The notes under the pieces are model-generated. The model made no database searches and was not told where the DNA came from. It saw only the letters and a program-made list of their open reading frames with translations. From Narthecium ossifragum (taxonomy: Eukaryota > Streptophyta > Magnoliopsida > Dioscoreales > Nartheciaceae): DNA of 64,000 nt. The first letter of the stretch is position 1. Every line of letters starts with the position of its first letter. A program made the position numbers and the translations under genes. The stretch spans positions 24,244,114 through 24,308,113 of the forward strand of contig OY986970.1 in the NCBI GenBank assembly GCA_963920575.1. The letters run 5' to 3'. Shown here in pieces: positions 47,053 to 55,820 of the stretch.

Positions 47053-48446
47053 GAGATGGAGGTGGCGAAGGTGGAGGTTGCCATCCGGTAGTCAAAATTG
47101 ATGAAATTGACGTCAAAATTGATGAAATTGACATCTTGACGTCAGCAAATCATGAGAAAATCGAAAAAAAAGTCAAAATTGATGAAGAGAGCACCCGCTG
47201 ACGCCGTGGAGGTTGTAGGCGGCGTCGTCACGTACGTCGACGACGAGCTGCCCGGAGAGGAGGACGGGAGGTGCCCAGAGAGGAGGACGGGAGGAGGCTC
47301 TCGTCGTCGAGATCCACTCCATGCAAGCCGGAGCGCCGTCCAGATCCAAACAAAAAAAAGAAGGAATGAAGAAGGAAAAAACAGAGGAAGGAGGAAGGAA
47401 AGAGGAGAGAGAAAAGAAGGACGGCGATGGGGTCGTCGGGGACGAGGGAGGCGAGGTCGTGGGTGGTGTCAGTGGTTGTGGGAGGAGGCTGTCATCGTCG
47501 AGATCCACTCCATGCCGGAGCGCCATCCAAATCCAAATAAAAGAAACATAACGAACGAAAAAGAAAAAAAACAGAGGGAGGAAGGAGAGAGGTGGACGCA
47601 GTGCGAGGGCACAGGCCGGCCAATGGAGGCATGAAGTGGAGGATGCAGCCGGTCGGCGGTGGGGCGGCACTCGAGGGCAACGACGGTGCAGTGGTGGTGG
47701 TGGGATGAGCGAGCGTGGGCGGCTCGTGGGCGAAGGGGCGGTGCGGTGCCTTGGCGAGTTCGCGGGTGGCACCGAGTCACAGATGGGGGATGTCGGCGAG
47801 GAAGAGGTGGACACGAGGAAGAGAGGAGAGCCGGAGAAGAGGGAGGAGACTGGTGGTGGAGTGGTACTCGGGTAGAAAGCAGCGGCGAGCTGTGACGGCT
47901 GCGGGCACATGGAACGGAGGAGAGGAAGAATGGAGGGCGATGGTGGAAGTGAGGGGAGAGAGAAGGGAGAGGTGGTCGGCTAAATATGGTGAATGATAGA
48001 TAGGCGGAGTTGCTGCATGGACGACGACGGCGAGGAGGAAGACGAGCCACCGTCCATTTAAATGGACGGTCCAGATCTATTACTGCAGGTCACGTGTGGT
48101 TCACGTGACTTGTTTACCGTTAGCCCATGTGACGCCGTTAGCCCCTTGGATCTAAACTGAACGGTTTTGTAACATCTGGCATTTTTTGGAAATTTTTAAA
48201 CGACAAGGTACTAAACTGCAAATCCTGGAAACTACAGGGTACCAAAGTGCTTTTTTGCCTAATTATAATCATACAAGTATTTAAATGCAAGTAAAGCCAT
48301 ATATTTACCAAGAAGGAAGTCACATGAATCGATTCTCAAACCCGATGGAAAACCCCTTGAAAACCCCATCAGATCCCCCTACATGCTTCCCAACATGCTT
48401 AGGTACTAATCCCAAACCAAATCCGTCCAAGAAAAGCCAGAAAACA

Positions 48447-48845
48447 CTGTTCAGGCGCTCACGGTCGATGCGACGGTCAATCCGTGCATCGACCGTGAGG
48501 CCACGGACGATGCCACGGTCGATCCAGAGATCGACCGTGAGACCCATGCGAAGAAAAACCAAGGGCGACGGTTGATCGACCCTGAGAAGCCCAAAATCAA
48601 ACAGAGCCTAACAGTCGATGCGACGGTCGATCCGACGGTCGACCATCAGGCAAAAGGGAAAAGAAGGAGATCCCGCGGTCTATCCATGCATCGACCCTGG
48701 GAAGTCAAAATCTCGACAGAGCCCGACGGTCGATCCGACGGTCGACCGTCAGGCCCAGAGTAAGTATATTAAAGCTTGACGGTCGATACATCGATCGACC
48801 GTCGAGCCTGACGGTCGATGCACCGATCGACCGTCGAGCTCGCGA
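48447..48845. repeat. ACGGTCGATC hairpin array in long LTR 3
   Basis: At least eight copies of ACGGTCGAT(C/G) alternate with the inverse (C/G)ATCGACCGT, often as complete hairpins such as ACGGTCGATCCGACGGTCGA near 48726. It is a variant of the GATCGATC arrays with different flanks, in an interior LTR position not shared with LTRs 1 and 2. Confidence 0.85.
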
Positions 48846-49564
48846 CGCAAAAATGCCAGAAATCCCATTTCTAGGTTTTCAAGGATCAAAACATGTTTTA
48901 AAACAATGAAACTTTGTAGGAAAGTGTATTTTGAAGTGGAGAATCCAATAATGTAAAGAAATCCAGTTTCAGATGGTTAAATCCCATTTTAGGTCGGAAA
49001 ACCAAAAACCGACAAAACGGCGACGTTTCGGAAACCAGCCGTTAGAATACGGAAATCTTGGCATACAAACACTCCAAACCATTCACATTGCATACACAAC
49101 GGATTACACAACATCCTAGCATGGCATTCCACAGCAAACCACATATGCAACCTAACCTAGTAGAACCCGATCCAAGGATCGGGGTAGAAACACCTACCTG
49201 GGCAAGCAATGAAGCTTCTCCACGCGTCCAGCCAGCCGCGCCGTGAAGATCCGCTGCTCAAACTCAGTCCTCCAAGGTCAAGCCCAGCCGGAGGAGAAGA
49301 GAAGGGAGAAGGAGAGAAGAAACGCTGGTAGGAGGAGAAGAGAAGGGAACCGGGGGAAAGAAAGAGGAGAAGAAGAGGAAGAAGGGGAGAAGGGTGAGGT
49401 GGAGCCAACTGCTCCAACTGCCCTCCCACTGACCAGGCCACTAACGGGCCGGATCCAACTAACGGGTCGAAAGCCCACCGACCCGCTCGCGAGCCCGATC
49501 GATCGCTCAAGGACCGCAAGTTGCCCAGAAGCAAGCTTCAGCGCGTCCGAGCTGGAATCTTCCG

Positions 49565-49764
49565 NNNNNNNNNNNNNNNNNNNNNNNNNNNNNNNNNNNN
49601 NNNNNNNNNNNNNNNNNNNNNNNNNNNNNNNNNNNNNNNNNNNNNNNNNNNNNNNNNNNNNNNNNNNNNNNNNNNNNNNNNNNNNNNNNNNNNNNNNNNN
49701 NNNNNNNNNNNNNNNNNNNNNNNNNNNNNNNNNNNNNNNNNNNNNNNNNNNNNNNNNNNNNNNN
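49565..49764. other. Assembly gap (200 N)
   Basis: Exactly 200 N. It must hide at least about 430 bases (end of long LTR 3, its target duplication and the rest of the copia LTR) if the join is correct, so the length is nominal. Confidence 0.95.
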
Positions 49765-50105
49765 TAAAACCGTTTCTCTTCTATTAGTTTGTTTATATGT
49801 ATATTTTCCTAAGTTAACTTTGTATATTTTTATCATATTCCCTAGGTTAGTTTTAAATATACATTATTATATAAGGTTGATATCAACCTTATAAGCAGCA
49901 AAAACGGTTATACATAACCGCCCTCTTATAATGTTGATTTAATTCAAACAGTTATATATATTCTATAGTTATAGTATACTAATCTAATATAATCAATCTT
50001 ATCTAATATCCATACTAATCCATTAATCAAATTCGGTTTTTATAACCGAATCACCCATTAACCTGATAATTACCCTGCCAGGTGCCAGGGGCCCACCTAG
50101 TATAT
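49765..50105. mobile_element. CTAGT-ended MITE, truncated by the gap
   Basis: Contains AACCTTATAAG, AAACGGTTATACATAACCG and the terminal CCTGCCAGGTGCCAGGGGCC followed by CACCTAGT. It closely matches 50636-50912. Confidence 0.65.
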
Positions 50106-50324
50106 ATATATATCTTGAGTGAATGTCTATATGTGAACAAAACCAAGGAGAGCAACAGTGTGACCCTCACAAAATGATCAGAACAATAAGATTAGCTAGA
50201 TCACGATGAACATCTAGGAACTGCAAAGCTGATTTATTGTTTTATCTCAATCATTTATTTGATGCAAACAAGTATCTTTAACGCAATTAATTGATCAAAC
50301 TTATCTCCCGTATAGAAGAATTAA

Positions 50325-50606
50325 GAACTTTTTGCCAAATCGGACTCATGTTATTCACTTTTGGCACTTTAGGACCCCATCTTATGTTTTTTTGCATAAT
50401 ATGACCTTATACACGTAAAGAACACGCGTATAAACTAAGACACGTATAAACAATAATTATACGCGCACCCATGATACGTGTGTAACCAAGAACTATACGC
50501 GTCTTAGTTTATACGCGTGTATGGGGTTCTATTATCTAAAAAAACATGGAAGGGGTCCTGAAGTGCCAAAAGTGAATAACAGGGGTCCGATTTGGCAAAA
50601 AATTCA
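50325..50606. mobile_element. MULE-type MITE with 9-bp TSD
   Basis: 282 bp with inverted repeats of about 55 bp (GAACTTTTTGCCAAATCGGA against TCCGATTTGGCAAAAAATTC) and the perfect 9-bp duplication AAGAATTAA (50316-50324 and 50607-50615). The interior has repeated ACGCGTATAA palindromes. No coding. Confidence 0.85.
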
Positions 50607-50627
50607 AAGAATTAATGACTAATAACT

Positions 50628-50917
50628 AATCAACCTTATAAGGAGCAATAACGGTTACAACCGTTTCCATTATATTAGTTTATTTACATGTATATTTTCC
50701 TAAGTTAACTTTGTATATTTTTATCATATTTCCTAGGTTAGTTTTAAATATACATCAACCTTATAAGAAGCAAAAACGGTTATGCATAACCGCCCCCTTA
50801 TAATGTTAACCTTATATGATATCCATACTAATCCATTAATCAAATTCGATTTTTATAACCGAATCATCCATTAATCTGATGGTTATCCATGTGACAGGGG
50901 TCCCACCTAGTTTCATA
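50628..50917. mobile_element. CTAGT-ended MITE, second copy
   Basis: Near-identical to 49765-50105 over the ATATTTTCCTAAGTTAACTT and AAACGGTTATGCATAACCG blocks. It ends CCATGTGACAGGGGTCCCAC then CTAGT. Confidence 0.65.
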
Positions 50918-51300
50918 TACTTCTAGTTCAATTCATATCGAAACGCCGAACCATCGATCTTGCATAACCGTGTGATATTATAATCTAGTAAGAATCTTGC
51001 TAAAAAACAATGGATTGATGTCAACTTCACGAAGTGAATAGCTAAAGCTGAGCTTGGTCTTTCATATGAATACTGGTCCCATTACAGGAGGGAAAGCGTG
51101 CAATGCCAAGAGGTCCCATGGCTATTATCATAAATGATACAAAAGAACCCTCGTGAAAGGTTGTCTAAGCCTATTGAACAAAACGGAGTGGCTCACGTGG
51201 AGAAGTTCTATAGCGTAGGTAGCCATCTTATCCTTTTTTTTTTTTAATGAAGGAGTAAAGCAAATCCTTATAAGAAACAAGGCATCAGCGATCTTTTAAG
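50918..51300. other. Intergenic, no gene seen
   Basis: AT-rich with no ORF or repeat structure that I can support. Confidence 0.4.
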
Positions 51301-51310
51301 ATTCTCTTGT

Positions 51311-51527
51311 CTCGTTTGGTATGGGGTTAGGAAAAGTAAAAATAAAGAATTTTAGGGTTAGGAAAAATGAGAATAAAGTAATAATAATTACTTGAAATAA
51401 GAAAAAGTAGAGTTGTATTGATAGGTGAAATGAGAAAAAATGAATAATGATTATTTGGAATAAGAAAAGTTGTTTGAGGATAAGTATGGAAATAAGGGGG
51501 TATTTATTCTCACACCAAACTGGCCCC
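51311..51527. mobile_element. Tourist-like MITE, diverged
   Basis: CTCGTTTGGTATGGGG at the left faces CACACCAAACTGGCCCC at the right, with a body of GGAATAAG/GAGAATAA motifs. It is the same family as 58548-58767. The target duplication is unclear. Confidence 0.45.
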
Positions 51528-51674
51528 TATAGTCTACATTTGGTTAATTTATTATGACCTCTTCAATATATCTCTATGTCAGGATAAAATTTCATTAAAT
51601 GATTAAATTCATCTCTTCTTATCAGCTGAAGCTTAATTTGAAATATTTCACGTCTATCTATATATATATATATA

Positions 51675-51900
51675 TATACACTAGTTGTGCCTCCTGTCAC
51701 ATAGCAAGGTAACCACCAATCTCACCCCAATAACCACCCAATAACTCCCTCCTACTAAACCCACCTCAACTTAGGATTATCATGTCACATAGGCTCCACC
51801 TAGGACATTCTCCCGCCACGTAGAACAACAAAAATTTCACTTATAATCATAACCTCATATAAGGAAGGATGATATACATATTGGAACTCACGAATCATAC
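51675..51900. mobile_element. CTAGT-ended MITE fragment, inverted
   Basis: Begins ACTAGTTGTGCCTCCTGTCA CATAGCAAGG and matches the inverse of 58325-58500, including CACCTAGGACATTCTCCCGC. Confidence 0.55.
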
Positions 51901-53270
51901 AAGTAAATCCACCATTTTCTATCTGCAGCTTAGGTTTCCTAGCTAGCTGCAGGATATCGATCACAATCATAGGATCATTTGAAGGTGTTAATTTATGAAA
52001 AACGTACGTACTGCCAATGATATTCTTTGAGGCGAATGCATGAGGATCATAATTAGGGGCAGAAAGCGTTTGTTATCTAGCTAGCTAGGACGTCGACAAC
52101 CCGCATCTCCATTGGTAATTCATGTGCAGATCGATAGAGAGCATAAGATTAATTCCACCATGCAAAACAAAGAGAATGGTAATTAACTTTCACTGCATGC
52201 TCTCCTTCTGGACATTTGTTGATATATATGGAGGAATATTTGTTTCTGGCCGTGAACCCATGCATGTTGATCGTGATGTTTTAAACTCTTCTCTGGACCT
52301 ATATATAAAAAAACTCTAATTACAAAGTTTATTCTTTGCATATGCCATGCAAACAGTACACTACGAAGGAAGCACTCAAAGCAAAAAGATGGTACAACAT
52401 GTCTTCTATAAGAGGAATATAAGTCAGTAGGGTGAGCTATCATCTATCAATGCCAAAATACAAATTGAGACACCATTTAGCTCTAACCTTATAAGCACAT
52501 AAACTAGTCCTTTTGATGCTTCTTCTACTATAGATGGGGTCCCAACTCCCAAGCTAGCTTCTTCTCAGTAAAGTTCTGTGGATGCCTTCTGGATAGAAGA
52601 TCCATCGATCTTATCAAACATGGCTGGTTGGAGAGCACTACTGCACATTGGATCCACCGATCTTATCAAACATGGCTAGTTGGAGAGCACTAGCTATAGA
52701 TGGGGTCCCAAGCTAGCTTCTTCTTCTCAATAAACAAAGCTATGATGAACTACGTACATCTCACCTACTCTTGTTCAAGTGGACTGCATGGGTAGTATTA
52801 CTCAGTTGTTTGGCTATTAATGAGATTTAAGTATCACTCACTAGCCTGGAACATACATGTACAATATTAATATACATATACTGTGTTTCAGACATCCATG
52901 TGAGCTCTTCAACAAACCAGAAGACGGTATTCTTTTATTAGTCAAAGGCAGGGGTACATAGCTAACTAAGATCTCACTCATGACATGCATGCATTATACT
53001 GCAAGTGACAGCCCATGCACTTCAATTCCAATTAAGTATAGGTAAGACCAACAACATTCCACTAATAAAATCATCTACTAACGAGGTGAACAATAGGATT
53101 CATCTGTTTCACTTTAACCTTTGGCAGCTGACACATGATGAGGAAGCGAGACGTGGTTTCAACGCGGTTTCAAAGTCCAACCTCTTGTTTGTTTTTGGGT
53201 AGTAAGGTTGGAGTCTCTTGTTGGGATTCTCCTGGAAAACAATAATACCAAAGTAAAAAGTAACACGGCA
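51901..53270. other. Intergenic with a local duplication
   Basis: No gene. CGATCTTATCAAACATGGCT with GGTTGGAGAGCACTA is duplicated at about 52607-52640 and 52662-52695, and an ATAGATGGGGTCCCAAGCTAGC-type block flanks both copies (52533 and 52697). Confidence 0.5.
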
Positions 53271-53289
53271 TCATGCGCTGTTAGGTTTG

Positions 53290-53610
53290 GAATAGAAAAA
53301 ATCGAGGATAGGTGAGGATAAGGGATTTTAGGGATAAATAAAAAAAATGGGGATAAAGAGATTTTGAGGTTAGAAAAAAAAGAAATAATGAGTAATGATT
53401 GAAAAGTGGGGATAAATTAATAATGATTGATTAGGGATAAGTGGGGATAAGGGATTTTGGAGTTTAAAAAAGTGATGATAATGAGTGGGGATAAATTTAT
53501 TATTTAAAAAATGGGGATAAATAAGTTATAATTACTTATAATAAGGAAATGATGTTTGGGGATAAAATAGATAATAATGAGGTTATCCCCACCTTATCCC
53601 CGAACCAATG
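53290..53610. mobile_element. GGGGATAA-rich MITE-like piece
   Basis: Many GGGGATAA units, with AGGTTTGG at the left and TTATCCCC..ACC at the right as weak inverted ends. Boundaries are uncertain. Confidence 0.3.
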
Positions 53611-53611
53611 G

Positions 53612-53790
53612 ACTAATACCGATGGATTAGATCAACCAATCGGTTTATATCTACCGATTCGATACTTAGTACATTCAATCGGTAGATATATATCGGATTG
53701 GTTGATTTAGTTCATCGGTAAAATAATACTGATAGATTAGATCAATCAATCGATATATCTCTACCAATTCAAGGGTATGTGTGATGTACA
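53612..53790. mobile_element. ATCGGTAG fold-back MITE, fragment
   Basis: CAATCGGTTTATATCTACCG and CATTCAATCGGTAGATATAT hairpins and a TGTGATGTACATGG end, the same family as 4036-4806. Confidence 0.5.
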
Positions 53791-53940
53791 TGGTCTGTCC
53801 CATATATCCCAATCAACGTCCACTCAAATATATCTGTTAGCGGAAGAGACTCGAGCAAAACATTCATATCAACCATGTCAAAACGATAATATAAAGCCTA
53901 TTTGTAGTCGATCAAATGTTGCTAGCTTGAAGAACGCAAG

Positions 53941-53954
53941 CCATTCTGATACCA
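53941..53954 (-). other. Primer-binding site (initiator tRNA-Met) of a copia element
   Basis: The minus strand reads TGGTATCAGAATGG directly after an LTR end ...CTAACA. The internal region left of it (to about 53790) is short and noncoding, so only the LTR-adjacent piece survives. Confidence 0.75.
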
Positions 53955-54894
53955 TGTTAGTTTATGATACAGCGATAAATGTCTCGAACCTGCAATGTCG
54001 AGACCCAAGTTCAAGTCTCGGGCGCAGCAACTCCTGTAAAAATGTACCCTTTCTCTGTTGGGGAATCTAAGGGGTCCCGACGATGCCGGAGATACGCCAG
54101 ATAATGACGGGGATGTCGCAGCGGAAGAGAAACAACCAAATCACAAAGAAAAGAAAAAAATGGAGACAAGGATTTACATGAAAAAACCTACCAGCAACAA
54201 CTGGAAGGAAAAAAACCACGGGCATCAGAGAAAATCTTCACTATGAGAGAGAAATTACAAAGCCCAAACCCTAGCAGAGACAAAGAGATCTCTCTCTAGG
54301 GTTGCCTACTCTCACATCTCTCATACACCTCTCAACCACATCTCTACCACACAAAAGAAACCCTAAAAGCAATCTATTTATAGCCTCCAAAGAGTACAAA
54401 TCCGGATTAGATCTGAGCCGTCGGATTTGCCCATCCAATAGGGAAGGATCGATCCTATTGAAAGGGAAAGATCGATTCTAGTATGCTTGAGATCGATGAA
54501 TTCCAAAATCCCGAGGAGGATCGATCCTAGTATATAGGAGCGATCGATCCTTTCCTCAAAATCTTAGCATCCCGAAGAGGATCGATCCTAAGATCGATCC
54601 TACATCGACCTTTATAAAAGTGTGCTTTCTATCTCTTTTGTTTACCAAGTAGGATCGATCCCTTTGAGAGATGGATCGATCCTATGATAAAATGTGAAGA
54701 AAAATCGATCCTATATGACTGAAAGGATCGATCCTTTCCTTGTTGTCGTCATCCTCATGGGAGGAAAAGTCAACACTCTTCTCAATCAAGTGTTCGACAA
54801 AAAGAGTGATCAGAAATAAACTAGGGCCATAAAACTCAAGGGAGAGAAACAATTTGAGGCATGTGAATTGTGACCCCAGAGTACCAAACTAACA
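53955..54894 (-). repeat. Copia LTR (5' LTR of a truncated element)
   Basis: 940 bp with inverted ends TGTTAGTTT and AAACTAACA. It holds GATCGATC palindromes (54440-54735), a TATA box on the minus strand (GGCTATAAATAG, 54374-54384) and an R/U5 region that resembles the TR-GAG LTR (ACCACGGGCATCAGAGAAAA). No right-hand partner LTR is in the window. Confidence 0.8.
54440..54735. repeat. GATCGATC array in the copia LTR
   Basis: About eleven cores, chiefly AGGATCGATCCTA, spaced 15-45 bases apart. It starts about 55 bases upstream of the TATA box. Confidence 0.85.
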
Positions 54895-55147
54895 ATTGGT
54901 TAAGTTTTAGCAGCATCAGCATAGGGAACACTTGGTTTTTGTCAGTTAGGTAACCGAGCTTATTGTGTCAGGAATATTATTCAACTTTGTCTGCCTTCTT
55001 GAAGGAGAGAAAGAAGAGGAGTGGAGAAGAGTCAGAACAAACTCGGAGGAGAGCCAGCCAGCTGTGAGAAAGACTAAAAAAGCTCACATCGTCTGCAGGA
55101 TGCCAGGAAAAAAGATAGCCCAAATAAAGAGAACTGCGAACTATTAA

Positions 55148-55529
55148 ACACAAGGCCACACAACCACCGTGATATTTTAGTATCTTTTAATGAGGCTTCA
55201 TTAGATGAACCCTGGTTGAGGCCATTGGAGACTTTTATAAGTGTGGCTGATTTGGACCACCATCCGTGATCAATTCATATGGGGCTTTTGGATATATATG
55301 CTTCACATTACTTCCCACCAGAATACAAAGATATCCCTAAAAACGTAGTTTAGCAAAGAGTACTAAACTTATTCGTGATTTGACAATGAAGATTGAAGGC
55401 CATGTTTTCATTATCAAATACATACAATTAGCATAAATCACCTCCCACGTCATACAAAAAATGAGAGAACACCCCCTCATTCTTGATTTAATTATTCCAA
55501 ATATTTAATTTTTAAATTAAAGAGTCGTG
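55148..55529. other. Intergenic, no gene seen
   Basis: AT-rich with no supported feature. Confidence 0.4.
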
Positions 55530-55725
55530 ATTTATATACATGAGTTAGAGCATCATGTATATTACATATAACCTCGAATCGATAGTGAGATGCTGATTAA
55601 TAGATCTAATTCATCGGTAGAACAATACTGATGGAATAGATTAATCAATCAGATGATACCTATCGATTAAAGAGCATGTATAATATACATGTCACGTGAC
55701 CATGTGTATAAATCTTTATTCTAAA
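55530..55725. mobile_element. ATCGGTAG fold-back MITE, diverged copy
   Basis: ATATACATGAGTTAGAGCATCATG at the left faces CATGTATAATATACATGTCACG at the right. The interior carries TTCATCGGTAGAACAATACTG. Same family as 4036-4806. Confidence 0.5.
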
Positions 55726-55820
55726 TTAAAACCAGCCGAGCATAACAGTTGTAAACAAACATAATACGAGATAAAAAAAAAGGTGAGGAATTAATAGGTC
55801 GCCTTCGCCGGCCCCTCGGA

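Larger units (their letters stand above)
46133..48259. mobile_element. Pack-MULE with captured gene fragments
   Basis: 2,127 bp with inverted ends: GGCAAAAAAGCTGTTTGGTA near 46133 faces TACCAAAGTGCTTTTTTGCC at 48240-48259, followed inward by similar CCTATAGTTTCC / GGAAACTACAGG blocks. The 9-bp duplication is TAATTACAA (46124-46132) and TAATTATAA (48260-48268), one transition apart. It carries no transposase. The GC-rich interior contains gene-like fragments on opposite strands (46606-46797 and 46909-47052), plus an internal duplication of a GTCGAGATCCACTCCATGC block (47305 and 47497). Confidence 0.85.
45071..49564 (-). mobile_element. Long LTR 3 (interrupted; 5' end in the gap)
   Basis: Starts TGTCACGCCCCGACCC, the same end as solo LTR 2. 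At the gap edge its sequence (GGAATCTTCCG) matches solo LTR 1 at about position 154, so roughly 154 bases are hidden in the gap. It has one Pack-MULE inside (46133-48259) and an array of ACGGTCGATC hairpins (48447-48845). Whether it is solo or part of a full element cannot be seen. Confidence 0.75.

Noticed and set aside
47152..48050. Large overlapping frames on both strands
   Set aside because: GC-rich, Arg/Pro/Ser-biased, inside the Pack-MULE, with internal duplication. No domain beyond the two captured fragments.
53975..54035. tRNA-like or SINE-like box (AAGTTCAAGTCTCGGG)
   Set aside because: It resembles a B box, but there is no A box or cloverleaf. It lies within the copia LTR.
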